64,000 nucleotides of DNA from DAORHV01 sp964434575 (GTDB taxonomy: Bacteria; Patescibacteriota; Gracilibacteria; Peribacterales; Peribacteraceae), in assembly GCA_964434575.1 (NCBI GenBank), contig CAYSWB010000008.1:3619-67618 (forward strand), read 5' to 3'. Every line of letters starts with the position of its first letter. The first letter of the stretch is position 1. This document shows, piece by piece, positions 23,794 to 33,100 of this stretch. The translations under genes were made by a program, and so were the position numbers. Under the pieces are notes generated by a model, which was not told the origin of the DNA, did not search any database, and saw only the letters and a list, made by a program, of their open reading frames with translations.

Positions 23794-25095
23794 ATGCGCA
23801 CCCTCCTCATCGTCGCCGGCAGGTCCACGCGGTTTTGGCCGCTGTCGGACAAGAACCAGTGGCGCGTTGCCGGCAAGGCGTTGCTGGAGCACCAAGTCGA
23901 ACGCCTGCGGTCGGCAGGTTGCGACGACATCGTGCTCGTCGGCGGAGCGCACAACATGGAGCCGCTGCGCGTGATGTTCCCGGACCTGAAACTCATTGAA
24001 CAAGCCGACCTGGCGCTGGGCATGCGTGGGGCGCTGCTGTCCGCGCTTCCCTACTGCGGAGCGGAGCCCGTGCTCGTGGTGAGCGGCAACGACGTCATCG
24101 AGCCGTCCGCGTACCGCTCGCTGCTGAAACGTTTCAAAAAAGCGAAGAAGGCCGACGGGTTGATCCTGGCCCGTAAAGTCGCCAGGTATTTCCCGGGCGG
24201 CTACCTGACGGTGGAATACGGCTGCGTCCGCGGCATCGTGGAAAAACCGGGCGCCGGGAAAGAGCCCAGCGACCTCGTGAACCTCGTGGCGCACGTGCAC
24301 CGCAACGCAGGCATCCTGTTCGACGCGCTGTCGCGCGTGAACCCCACGAAAGACGACGGTTACGAAGTGGCCCTGGACGCCCTGTGCAAGGAAAGCCGCT
24401 ATGAAGCCGTGCCGTACGAAGGACAATGGCAAGCCGTGAAGTACCCGTGGCATCTGTTGGCGCTGCTGCCCATGCTGCTTGGGGATATCCGCAAAAAGAA
24501 AGTGAGCCGCAAGGCCAAGGTGCACCCGTCGGCGGTGGTGGAGGGCGACGTGATCTTGGAGGCGGGCGTGCGCGTGCTGCCCCACGCCAGCGTCATCGGC
24601 CCGTGCCACATCGGCGCCGGTACGGTGATCGGCAACAACGCGCTGGTGCGCGGCAGTTCGGTCGGGCGCCGCTGCGTGATCGGCTACAACACCGAAGTCG
24701 TGCGGTCGGTGCTCGGAGACGACGTCTGGACGCACAGCAGCTACGTGGGGGATTCCGTCATCAGCAACAACGTCTCGTTCGGCGCCGGCACGACCACGGG
24801 GAATCTGCGCCTGGACGAAGCCGAAATCTCATCGGCCGTGAAGGGGGAGACCATCGGCACGGGCCTGGACAAATTCGGCACCGCCATCGGCGAAGGGGCG
24901 CGGACGGGGATCCATACGTGCATCGGCCCGGGCGTGAAGATCGGCGCGCGCAGTTTTGTCGGCAGTAACGCCTTGATCTCGCAGGACATTCCTGATGATT
25001 CGTTTGTCAAAACGTCCGTTCCGCTCGACATCCGTCCGAATAAAACCGCCCCGGCCAAGCCGGCCGACAGGGAGAAGTTCAAGAAAAAGATTTGA
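23794..25095 (+). CDS. GlmU-like bifunctional nucleotidyltransferase / left-handed beta-helix protein
   Basis: A 433-residue protein. Residues ~1-235 have the sugar-nucleotidyltransferase fold, but the usual GxGTRxxPLT signature is changed to VAGRSTRFWPLSDKNQWRVAGK. VVSGND retains the metal Asp. Residues ~240-420 form a hexapeptide left-handed beta-helix with GlmU-like FGAGTTTGNLRLDE. This fits the sugar-1-phosphate nucleotidylyltransferase/acetyltransferase family. It may make an activated sugar for the glycan genes, or its first domain may be degenerate. TATAGT (23774-23779) leaves a leader of only a few bases before ATG 23794; GTG 23782 is a less likely start. Confidence 0.8.
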   Translation: MRTLLIVAGRSTRFWPLSDKNQWRVAGKALLEHQVERLRSAGCDDIVLVGGAHNMEPLRVMFPDLKLIEQADLALGMRGALLSALPYCGAEPVLVVSGNDVIEPSAYRSLLKRFKKAKKADGLILARKVARYFPGGYLTVEYGCVRGIVEKPGAGKEPSDLVNLVAHVHRNAGILFDALSRVNPTKDDGYEVALDALCKESRYEAVPYEGQWQAVKYPWHLLALLPMLLGDIRKKKVSRKAKVHPSAVVEGDVILEAGVRVLPHASVIGPCHIGAGTVIGNNALVRGSSVGRRCVIGYNTEVVRSVLGDDVWTHSSYVGDSVISNNVSFGAGTTTGNLRLDEAEISSAVKGETIGTGLDKFGTAIGEGARTGIHTCIGPGVKIGARSFVGSNALISQDIPDDSFVKTSVPLDIRPNKTAPAKPADREKFKKKI

Positions 25096-25479
25096 ATATG
25101 TGGAAAGAATTTCCGGCGGCCCTTTCGGCGTGGGGAAAGAATTCCACGGAGCAAACTTGTCATCCGCTGTACGAAGCGCACAGCCGGGGATGGCGTATGT
25201 AAGCCAACTCGCGGGGAGTTTTCCACACCCCATCCACAATCCAATCGCACGCAAGAGTTATCCAGATTGACTGTGGATATGGCTGTATGAAGCCAAAAAA
25301 CCAATGGGTACATTCTCTACTCTTCCCAGGGTTTCCCATGGATTACGCCAGATTCCGATAGGGTTCCACAATGCCTATGATTACTACGGATTTAATAAAT
25401 TAACTTCTAAAAAACATTCTTTAATAAAGCGGAATTCTGACCTTGATAAGTGATGTGACTTCACCTTGAATGAGTCCCT
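25096..25479. other. Candidate chromosomal replication origin (oriC) with DnaA boxes
   Basis: This 384-bp gap, the longest in the window, lies just upstream of dnaN. It holds three 8/9 matches to the DnaA box TTATCCACA: TTTTCCACA (25219-25227), TTATCCAGA (25258-25266) and, on the other strand, ATATCCACA (complement of 25272-25280). Weaker copies lie at 25099-25106, 25230-25238 and 25362-25370. An AT-rich stretch at about 25382-25432 is a possible unwinding element. dnaA is not adjacent. The gap contains no supported gene. Confidence 0.72.
25443..25471 (+). promoter_or_regulatory. dnaN promoter
   Basis: TTGATA (25443-25448), 17-bp spacer, TTGAAT (25466-25471), 8 nt before the ATG. The -10 is weak, but the geometry matches the other leaderless starts. 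Confidence 0.55.
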
Positions 25480-26643
25480 ATGAAGTTCTCCTGCAAGACC
25501 CAGGAATTGCTCGGCGCGTTGCATTTGGTCAGCCGGGCGATCGGCGGCGAACAAACGTTGCCCATCCTTCAAAACGTGCTCATCCAAGCCGAGGGAAAGC
25601 GCTGCACGCTGAGTGCGACGAATTTGGAATTATCGATCGTGACGAGCTTCGAGGTGAATATTGAAAACGAGGGCGGCATCACAGTGCCGGCCAAAGCGAT
25701 TCTCAACTTCATTCAGTACAACCGCGATGATGAGGTGTTGTTGGAAACGAGCGAAGGAACCCAAGTGAAGCTGCAATCAAAGCATGCCAAGGCGGTGATC
25801 GCCGGCGAGGCGACTTCCGGATACCCCATCATCACGTCGGTGCAAAAAGAGACGTCGTTGCACATTCCTGTGTCGCCGTTGGTGGATGCATTGAATTTAG
25901 TGACGTTCGCCTGTGCCAAAACCACGTCGCGTCCGGTGATTTCCGGTGTGTATGTTCGTGTCGAGAAAGGGAAGATTATCCTGGTTGGTACCGACAGCTA
26001 TCGTCTTTCCGAGTACAAAATCCCGATCAGCGGACAATCGGGCGAGGTGTCGTGCATCATCCCGGCGCGTTTTTTGGAAGAGCTGAAGGGCATCGTGTCC
26101 TCGCGGCGCCAAGAAGACGACAAGTCCGGTGGCAAGAACGAGAAAAAAGCCAAAGAGCGCGAATTGGAGGCGCTGGAAATGAATATGAGCGCCCAGCAGA
26201 TCGAGGTGCAATACGGTCACACCAAACTCACCAGCCGCTTGATCGACGGCAAATTCCCGGACTACATCCAGGTTCTTCCCAAAGAGAAGCACACGACCGT
26301 CACGATCCCCACCCGCGAGTTGCTGGCCGCCGCCAAGCGCATGCACTACTTCGCCAAGGAGGTGAACAACAACATCACGTTCACCATCAACAAAGGTTCG
26401 CTGTTGCTCACCACGAAGCAGACGCAGTTGGGCAAGGATGAATCCACCATCGAGGCGCAGGTCGATGGCACCGAGAATAAAATCGCCATCAGCTCGAACT
26501 ACATGATCGACTTCCTGTCGCGCATCAACGCCGAGCAATTGGCCATCGAAGTCTCGGATAAAATGCACCCGGCAGTCTTCAAATTGCCGGACAACGCCGA
26601 CTTCCTCCACCTGATCATGCCGTTGCGCATGGCAGAGGATTGA
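25480..26643 (+). CDS. dnaN: DNA polymerase III beta clamp
   Basis: The sliding clamp that tethers replicative polymerase, 387 aa with three clamp domains. The N-terminus (MKFSCKTQELLGALHLVSRAIGG) and the C-terminal HLIMPLRM match the family; the C-terminal MPLR forms the peptide-binding pocket. A charged Lys/Glu insert at ~residues 209-228 (KSGGKNEKKAKERELEALE) is unusual and lies between domains two and three strands. Its codon use looks somewhat less GC-biased than its neighbours. The gene sits next to the DnaA-box region, as in many bacteria. Confidence 0.96.
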   Translation: MKFSCKTQELLGALHLVSRAIGGEQTLPILQNVLIQAEGKRCTLSATNLELSIVTSFEVNIENEGGITVPAKAILNFIQYNRDDEVLLETSEGTQVKLQSKHAKAVIAGEATSGYPIITSVQKETSLHIPVSPLVDALNLVTFACAKTTSRPVISGVYVRVEKGKIILVGTDSYRLSEYKIPISGQSGEVSCIIPARFLEELKGIVSSRRQEDDKSGGKNEKKAKERELEALEMNMSAQQIEVQYGHTKLTSRLIDGKFPDYIQVLPKEKHTTVTIPTRELLAAAKRMHYFAKEVNNNITFTINKGSLLLTTKQTQLGKDESTIEAQVDGTENKIAISSNYMIDFLSRINAEQLAIEVSDKMHPAVFKLPDNADFLHLIMPLRMAED

Positions 26644-26651
26644 TGTACAGT
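26623..26651 (+). promoter_or_regulatory. mfd promoter with ~95-nt leader
   Basis: TTGCGC (26623-26628) lies inside the end of dnaN, followed by a 17-bp spacer and TACAGT (26646-26651). The leader to ATG 26752 contains two hairpins (CGCAAG..CTTGCG and CCGCG..CGCGG) and a GGAGGG purine tract ~15 nt before the ATG, a rare Shine-Dalgarno-like site here. Confidence 0.65.
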
Positions 26652-26751
26652 AGTCCTGACGCAAGACGGTAAGGAAATCCTTGCGACCGCTTCCGAGTGA
26701 TGTAGAGACTTCGTCCGCGTTTTCACGCGGAGGGAGCTCATCCTTTCAGAC

Positions 26752-29700
26752 ATGAAACCCGCGTTATTCATCGGTGAGAAGACGCACAGCGAGCTGGCCG
26801 ACCTGCTCGCCGCCAAGCGTGCTTTAACGTTGTCCGGCCTCAGCAACGAGACGGCACGCGCCATGATGATCAGTCACGTGTTGTCGTTCCGGCCCAAGCC
26901 GGCGGTCATCTTGACCGAAGACGCCACGCGCGCTGAGGGGCTCCTGCATTGGCTGAAATTCTTCGGCCGCGATGCGTTCATCGCGCGCTTCCCCGAGGAG
27001 GAATGTACGTCGTACGACTTGGGCACGGTCATCCGCATGCTGCACGGCGACGGGGTGGCGATCATCGACCGGGAGACGTGGGACCGTGAGTTGCCGCTGT
27101 TCCGCGAATTGAAGGACGATGCGCTGACGCTGAAAGCCGGCGAGGACGTGGATTTCACCAAGCTTTTCTCCGAGCTTATCGACCGCGGCTACAGCCACAG
27201 CGCCGACAAAGACAACCTGATGCCTGGCGAATACCACCGCGTGGGTGACGTGCTCGACATCTACCCGGCCGGCGAACAGCGCCAGGTCCGCGCGATGTTC
27301 TCGTTCGACAAAGTGGAGAAGATCGTGGCGCCGGAGACTGGTGAACAACTCGACGGCCTGCTGCTGTTCCCGCTGGTGTGGGAGAAGACCGCCCTGCTCC
27401 AGAAGCAGTTGCCGGCCAAGAGCCTGCTGGTCACCGACGACCAGGAGAACCTGACGGTCGAGTCCGACGTGGAGCGCATGTCGCTCACGAGTTTCCCAGA
27501 ATCCGAAGAGAACCACGTGCACCTGCGCTATCTCTCGGTGCTCAAGTTCTATACGTTGTCCGACTTCATCAACGACGTAAAGGACAAGCTGAATCAGGGG
27601 TGGTCGCTGGTGGTCGTCACCAAGCGCGCCGAGGAGTTGGTTGGCATCCTGACCGAGGAGAACATCACCCACACGACCGAAGAGGAACGCCGCGCCGGCA
27701 TGATGACTGTGGTGGCGGCCGAGGCCGACGAACTACTCCCCCACTCGCTGCAGAATCCGGACTTGAAGTGCGCGCTCATCACCGACCGCGAGATCTTCTC
27801 GCTGCGCAAGGAGGCCAAGCAGCGCTCCGTGCAGCGCCTGGCGCTGGACTTCATCACCTCGCTGCAGGTGGGTGACTACGTGGTGCATATGGAGCACGGC
27901 ATCGGACGGTTCGAGGGCATGACGCAGAAGGAAGTCGACGGGCTGGCCCGCGAATACCTGGAAATCACCTACGCCGAGGGCGACAAGCTGTTCGTGCCGG
28001 TCGACCAGGCCGACAAGCTCAGCAAGTTCGTGCACGAGGAAGGCGACGAGCCGGTGCTTACGCGCTTGGGTTCGGCCGAATGGAAGAAGGTCACGAAGAA
28101 GGTCTCTGAGGAGGCCGAGAAGGTGGCCCGTGAGCTGCTCGACATCTACGCCAAGCGCTCCAAGGCCAAGGGTCACTCCTTCCCCCACGACAGCGACGCC
28201 CAGCATAAATTCGACCAGGCGTTCCCGTACACCGAGACGCCCGGCCAAATCAAAGCCATCGAGGACATCAAGCGCGACATGGAGGGGCCGCACCCCATGG
28301 ACCGCCTGGTGTGCGGAGACGTGGGATTCGGCAAGACCGAAGTCGCCATGCGCGCCGCGTTCAAGGCCGTGCAGGGCGGCCGTCAGGTGGCGTTCCTGTC
28401 GCCCATCACCATCTTGGCCGACCAGCACTACCGCAGCTGCATCAAGCGCATGGAGGGCTTCAATGTGCGCATCGAGATGCTCTCGCGCTTCCGCACCGCC
28501 GCCGAACAGAAGGAAACGCTCAAGCGTCTGGCCGAAGGCAAGGTGGACATCGTGGTTGGCACGCATCGCCTGTTGCAGGAGGATGTCGTGTTCCAGAACC
28601 TAGGCCTGCTGATCGTCGACGAAGAGCAGCGCTTCGGCGTGAAGCAGAAGGAGCGCATGAAGCAGATGCGCGCCGCCGTGGACATCCTCACGCTTACCGC
28701 CACGCCCATCCCCCGCACGCTGAATTTGGGCCTGCACAAGCTGCGCGACATCACCACCATCACCACGCCGCCGCCCGGACGCCTGCCCATCATCAGCGAA
28801 GTCCGCAAGTATTCCGACGGCCTGATCCGCGACGCGATCATGAAGGAAACGTCGCGCGGCGGGCAGGTGTATGTGCTGCATAACCGCGTGGAAACCATCG
28901 ATGCCTTCGCCGCCAAGCTCAAAGCCATCGTGCCCAGCGCCACCTTCGTGGTGACCCATGGCCAGCTGAAGCCCGAAACGCTCGAGGAGCGTATTTTCAA
29001 GTTCAAGAACGGCGAATACCAGGTGCTCGTCAGCTCGACGATCATCGAGAACGGCATCGACCTGCCGCGCGCCAATACGCTCATCGTGAATGAGGCGGAG
29101 AAGTTCGGCTTGTCGCAGCTGTACCAGCTCCGCGGCCGCGTCGGACGCAGCTCCATCCAGGCCTACTCGTACTTCCTGTACCACTCGCAGCGCCTGAAGG
29201 ACGACGCCAAGAAGCGCCTGAAGGCCATCGTCGAAGCCAGTGAGCTCGGCTCCGGCTTCCAGATCGCCATGCGTGACCTGGAAATCCGCGGCGCCGGCGA
29301 AATCCTTGGCGCCAGCCAGTCCGGCAACATGCAGACCGTGGGCGTCAGCCACTTCCTGCGCCTGCTGAAGAGCGCGGTGGAGGAACTGAAGGCCGGCGGC
29401 CACCGCGAGGAAGACGACGGAGGCGGCAACGTGGAAATCATCCTGCCGTTCGAGGCGCTCATCCCGCCGTTCTACATCCCCGACGACGAGGAGAAAATCG
29501 GCGTGTACCAGAAGCTGGCCGGCAGCGAAGACGAAGCGATGCTGAAAGAATTCTCCGAGGACCTGCGCGAAGAGTATGGCCCGCTGCCCAAGCAGGTGCT
29601 GAACCTGCTCGAGATCCTGAAGCTGAAGATGGCCTGCCGCCGTTCGGGCGTGCTGCGCGTGAAGGCCGAGACCGTGCGCTCCGGGCGCGAGATCGTGTTG

Positions 29701-29886
29701 ACGCTGCATCCCCGCGTCACCGCCAATGAGATCATGCAGATGCTGGCGAAGAACCCCGCCTGGCGTATCAGCAGCCAAACGCTGCGTCTGGAAGAGGCCG
29801 TGTACGTGCGCGAAGAGGGCGCCGAGTGGCTCCCCCGCCTGACCGCCGAAATCGCCGCCCTGGCCAAGAAAACGGGCAAAAAGTAG
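26752..29886 (+). CDS. mfd: Transcription-repair coupling factor Mfd
   Basis: An ATP-driven translocase that removes stalled RNA polymerase and recruits UvrA. The 1044-residue protein is slightly shorter than E. coli's 1148. Order: UvrB-homology N-terminal region with EYHRVGDVLDIYPAG; the RNA-polymerase interacting domain (~370-450, LQVGDYVVHMEHGIGRFEG); a helicase core with Walker A GDVGFGKTE (~522-530) and DEEQRFG (~623-629); motif V/VI region LRGRVGRS; and the C-terminal D7 domain. All motor motifs look intact. Confidence 0.96.
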   Translation: MKPALFIGEKTHSELADLLAAKRALTLSGLSNETARAMMISHVLSFRPKPAVILTEDATRAEGLLHWLKFFGRDAFIARFPEEECTSYDLGTVIRMLHGDGVAIIDRETWDRELPLFRELKDDALTLKAGEDVDFTKLFSELIDRGYSHSADKDNLMPGEYHRVGDVLDIYPAGEQRQVRAMFSFDKVEKIVAPETGEQLDGLLLFPLVWEKTALLQKQLPAKSLLVTDDQENLTVESDVERMSLTSFPESEENHVHLRYLSVLKFYTLSDFINDVKDKLNQGWSLVVVTKRAEELVGILTEENITHTTEEERRAGMMTVVAAEADELLPHSLQNPDLKCALITDREIFSLRKEAKQRSVQRLALDFITSLQVGDYVVHMEHGIGRFEGMTQKEVDGLAREYLEITYAEGDKLFVPVDQADKLSKFVHEEGDEPVLTRLGSAEWKKVTKKVSEEAEKVARELLDIYAKRSKAKGHSFPHDSDAQHKFDQAFPYTETPGQIKAIEDIKRDMEGPHPMDRLVCGDVGFGKTEVAMRAAFKAVQGGRQVAFLSPITILADQHYRSCIKRMEGFNVRIEMLSRFRTAAEQKETLKRLAEGKVDIVVGTHRLLQEDVVFQNLGLLIVDEEQRFGVKQKERMKQMRAAVDILTLTATPIPRTLNLGLHKLRDITTITTPPPGRLPIISEVRKYSDGLIRDAIMKETSRGGQVYVLHNRVETIDAFAAKLKAIVPSATFVVTHGQLKPETLEERIFKFKNGEYQVLVSSTIIENGIDLPRANTLIVNEAEKFGLSQLYQLRGRVGRSSIQAYSYFLYHSQRLKDDAKKRLKAIVEASELGSGFQIAMRDLEIRGAGEILGASQSGNMQTVGVSHFLRLLKSAVEELKAGGHREEDDGGGNVEIILPFEALIPPFYIPDDEEKIGVYQKLAGSEDEAMLKEFSEDLREEYGPLPKQVLNLLEILKLKMACRRSGVLRVKAETVRSGREIVLTLHPRVTANEIMQMLAKNPAWRISSQTLRLEEAVYVREEGAEWLPRLTAEIAALAKKTGKK

Positions 29887-29903
29887 CCCTGAGTCCGTCG
29901 GGA

Positions 29904-29932
29904 TTGAGCCAAAATGCGTTTTGTGCTACAAT
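29904..29932 (+). promoter_or_regulatory. Promoter of the 29960-33063 operon
   Basis: TTGAGC (29904-29909), 17-bp spacer, extended -10 TGcTACAAT (hexamer 29927-29932). A ~20-nt A/C-rich leader ending CACAAACACCC precedes the ATG. Confidence 0.8.
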
Positions 29933-29959
29933 AAAAGGATTTCCCGAACACAAACACCC

Positions 29960-30340
29960 ATGCAGACCCCGACCGATACCGGCGGCTCTCCAGCGTTCGA
30001 CGGCGCGGCGTTGTTTGCGTTCGCGGACGTGGATTTGCCGGACGGCGACGTGCTGTACGACCGGATCATGAGCGGTATCGAGCCCGAGCTGATGTCCAAG
30101 AGCGTGCCCACGCTGAAGGCCAAGTACGCCGGCGAGACGCCCGAGGCCCGCAAGGCCCGCGGCGAGCGCTATGCCAAAGCCTACGCCGAGTACGACCGCC
30201 AATACGCCGAATACCAGACCAAGCGCGATTCTTCCGTCATCCGCTACAAAGCCCAGGCGCTGAAGTCGCTGGAGGCCGACAGCAAGCGCGGCGAGAACGC
30301 CGAGTTGGCCGACTTGGAACAGCAAATGCACACCGCATGA
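29960..30340 (+). CDS. Hypothetical helical protein, coupled to the 908-aa protein
   Basis: A 126-residue protein of no known family. The first ~50 residues are acidic (FAFADVDLPDGDVLYDRIM); the rest is a charged helix rich in Ala, Lys, Glu and Tyr (KAYAEYDRQYAEYQTKRD). There is no signal peptide or membrane helix. The stop is inside an ATGA overlap with the next start (30337-30340), so the two proteins are made in a coupled way and may interact. Confidence 0.7.
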   Translation: MQTPTDTGGSPAFDGAALFAFADVDLPDGDVLYDRIMSGIEPELMSKSVPTLKAKYAGETPEARKARGERYAKAYAEYDRQYAEYQTKRDSSVIRYKAQALKSLEADSKRGENAELADLEQQMHTA

Positions 30341-33063
30341 TGAACCACACCGCCTTCACCGGCTTCGATTCCCGCGAGGCGCGCCTCGCGTTCCTGATGC
30401 CGCCGCCGGAAGGCGGACCGCGTCCGGCCGAAGCCGAGCGCATCAACAAGGAAGCCGTGGATCCGGCGTTCAACGTCGAGAACGCGGATGCCACCACCGA
30501 CCGCGAAGTCGGCCGCGCCACGCAGGAGCAACTGCAGGCCAAGACCAAATTGGTCGAGTCCGCCATGAAGAGTTTCGTGGTGGGATTGCGCGAATTCAAA
30601 GACAGTTACGCCCGGCTCATCAAGGAGGCCACCGACAGCGGCGATACCGACCGTGCCGCCAAGCTGACCGCGGAGCGCGACCAGCGCACCGAGAAGATCG
30701 TCGCCGACGTGAACGCCCGCCTGGCCGAATTGGCCTCCACCCGCGGATTCCCGTCGTACCAGATCACCATGCGCGCGGGCGAGCCCGTGCTGGGTCCCGG
30801 CCCGACCGGCCGCGTGGACGTCCGGCAGGCCCTCCGCAACGTGCCAGAAGAACTGCGTAAGCGCGTCATGAACATGCCTCCGGCCGAACAAGAGGTATTC
30901 GCCCGCGTGCTGGCCGGCAAAACGCAGCCGGAAATCGAAGCCCTCGCCCCGTCGCTCGCCAACGCCCTCAAGCAGGTCCAGGCCATGAATCCGATCACTG
31001 TCAGCGCGGTGATCGATGGATTGGACAATCCGGGCAAAACGCCCGAGCAGCTGGCGAAACAGTTCCGCCTCACGGCTCCCCAGGCCCAGCAGGTGCGCGC
31101 GTTCTTCGACGGATTGGACGCGGGAGCCCGTGAGGTGCTGCGCAATCACCTTGCCGCATGCCGTGACGTCATCCGTTCGGGCGGCGGCAACGGCGGCACC
31201 GAAATCCCGGCCAACAGCCCGGCGCGCAACGCCATCATCGAGGCCGCCATCGGCGAGCCGCCTCTCACCCCCCGCCAGGTCGGGTTGTTCCGCGTAGCGC
31301 TGGCCGAATACCTGGAAGCCATCAGCGGACCCAACGCGACCGAAGCCGACAAGCAGCTGGAAGAGTCCAAGCTGGTCATCAAGGGAGTGAACCTAAAGGC
31401 TAGCAACCTGGACGTCACCAAGCCGCCGCTCAAGATCCGCACCATCAAGCAAAGCGAAATGGAGAGCGCCATGCTGGCCGGCGCGCTGATGTACCTGATG
31501 GCTTTCATCGACCAGATCGGCGGCAAGAGCAAGCCGCTGACCCGGCCCAACACCGCGCCCACCACGAATGCCGAGCGCCAGGAGCGCCTGAAGACGATCG
31601 AGCGCGACATCAAGAACCGCGAGGACCGCCTGAAGGTCATTGACGCCCAGCTGAATGGCACTCCGCGGCCGGACGAGAAGACCACCAAGGATCTTACCGC
31701 CGAGAAGACGCGCATCGAGGGCGAGCTGAAAACACTGCGCGCCGAGCGCGAGAAACTCCTGAAGGATATCGCCGGCACGCCGGAGAATCCGAACGCCAAG
31801 CGCTTGGCCGAAATCGACAAGACGCTGAAGGCAAACGACGAACAGATCAAAAAGCTGACCGCCGAGCGCGCTGGTCCGCCGGTTCCCAACGCCGACCGCG
31901 TGAAGGCCATCGGCGAGGAAATCGCCAAGCTCGAGAAGCAGAATGGAGAGCTTCGCGCCGAAAAGGAAAAGCTGCTGAAGGAAGGCGGCGGCCCCGTGCC
32001 GCCCGCGCCGCCGGGACCCGGCGAAGGCCCGCGTTTGCCGCTGAGCGAAGAGAGCCGCAAGAGCCTGACAGAGAATGCCGACAAGGCGCAGAAAGCCCTC
32101 GACGAAGCCAAGTTGCGCCCGTCCAGCGCCGAACGCGACGCGGCGGTCGTCCAAGGGTACGACAGTCTCATCCAGGCCAAGCAGAACCAGCTGGCCCACT
32201 ACCTGGAGTACAGCGTATCCGTCGCCGCGACACCCGGCGAGCCGGCATTGGCGGCAGAGATCCGCGCGGCGATCAGTACCTTGAATACCGAAATCCGCCA
32301 ATTGCGGTTCGAACGCATCGACACCGGCCTGTACCAAAAGAACAACAACGCCATCACCCGCGCCGAGGCGCTTCCGAACCGGCCCGGCGACGAGAATCGC
32401 AACGAACGCAAGACCCGTTGCGACGCCATCATCGAAGCATGCCGCGTGCAATTGGCCTTCCTGCAGGAAAATTATCCGGCCTGGCCCACCGGGATCGCCG
32501 ACGTCACGACCAAGATGACGACCGCCATTCGGGAACGCGCCGCCATCGAGCCAGTTACGCCCATGGAAGAGGCTCAGCGCAAGACGCTTGATGAGAACCG
32601 CGAAAAAGCCGAGGGCGCACTCGCTTCGGCGCGCGTATCGGCCGACGACGCCGGCAAGGGTGAGCGCGTGGCAACCGCGTACGACGGTGCAATCGCCGCC
32701 ACGCAGGCACAGTTGGAACACTTGGTGCAGTACAGCGTCACGCCCGCGCCGGTTGCCGGCGAGCCGGCATTGAGCGGCGAAATCCGCGCGAAAATCGCCG
32801 TCCTCGGGCCCCGTCTGGCCGCATTGCGCCGCGAGAAGGTCGTGGCGACCACCGTCACGCTGCGCGCCACCTCGGACCGCGTGGAAAGAATGCCGCAGAC
32901 GAACGATGCAGAGAAGCTTGCACGCGCCGAAGCGATGATCGCCGCCAACCAGGCCGAACTGAACCACCTCAACGACCAGGACATCGAAGTCGCCCGCCGA
33001 ACGGCGTTGGAGGCCGCCCTGCGCGAACAGCGCCAGGTCCGTGCCCGGTTGCGTCCGGCGTAA
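30337..33063 (+). CDS. Giant helical/coiled-coil protein with internal duplication
   Basis: A 908-residue, highly charged helical protein that I cannot assign. Residues ~60-130 form a coiled coil. ~150-290 is a compact helical part with an HTH-like GKTPEQLAKQFRLTAPQAQQV. ~410-560 is a long coiled coil (repeated RLKTIERDIKNREDRLKVI-type heptads). A Pro/Gly hinge is followed by a duplication: two ~95-residue units at ~570-665 and ~745-840 share ..YDSLIQAKQNQLAHYLEYS / ..YDGAIAATQAQLEHLVQYS and GEPAL..EIRA. Shorter half-copies follow each unit. No signal peptide or membrane segment is seen, which suggests a cytoskeletal or scaffold role. Confidence 0.75.
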   Translation: MMNHTAFTGFDSREARLAFLMPPPEGGPRPAEAERINKEAVDPAFNVENADATTDREVGRATQEQLQAKTKLVESAMKSFVVGLREFKDSYARLIKEATDSGDTDRAAKLTAERDQRTEKIVADVNARLAELASTRGFPSYQITMRAGEPVLGPGPTGRVDVRQALRNVPEELRKRVMNMPPAEQEVFARVLAGKTQPEIEALAPSLANALKQVQAMNPITVSAVIDGLDNPGKTPEQLAKQFRLTAPQAQQVRAFFDGLDAGAREVLRNHLAACRDVIRSGGGNGGTEIPANSPARNAIIEAAIGEPPLTPRQVGLFRVALAEYLEAISGPNATEADKQLEESKLVIKGVNLKASNLDVTKPPLKIRTIKQSEMESAMLAGALMYLMAFIDQIGGKSKPLTRPNTAPTTNAERQERLKTIERDIKNREDRLKVIDAQLNGTPRPDEKTTKDLTAEKTRIEGELKTLRAEREKLLKDIAGTPENPNAKRLAEIDKTLKANDEQIKKLTAERAGPPVPNADRVKAIGEEIAKLEKQNGELRAEKEKLLKEGGGPVPPAPPGPGEGPRLPLSEESRKSLTENADKAQKALDEAKLRPSSAERDAAVVQGYDSLIQAKQNQLAHYLEYSVSVAATPGEPALAAEIRAAISTLNTEIRQLRFERIDTGLYQKNNNAITRAEALPNRPGDENRNERKTRCDAIIEACRVQLAFLQENYPAWPTGIADVTTKMTTAIRERAAIEPVTPMEEAQRKTLDENREKAEGALASARVSADDAGKGERVATAYDGAIAATQAQLEHLVQYSVTPAPVAGEPALSGEIRAKIAVLGPRLAALRREKVVATTVTLRATSDRVERMPQTNDAEKLARAEAMIAANQAELNHLNDQDIEVARRTALEAALREQRQVRARLRPA

Positions 33064-33100
33064 AGACAGAACGGTGCCCGCCATCCGTCAACATGGGGGT

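Noticed and set aside
31900..33063. Assembly duplication in the 908-aa gene
   Set aside because: The two units differ at many residues and at the DNA level, so this is an old gene duplication, not an assembly error.
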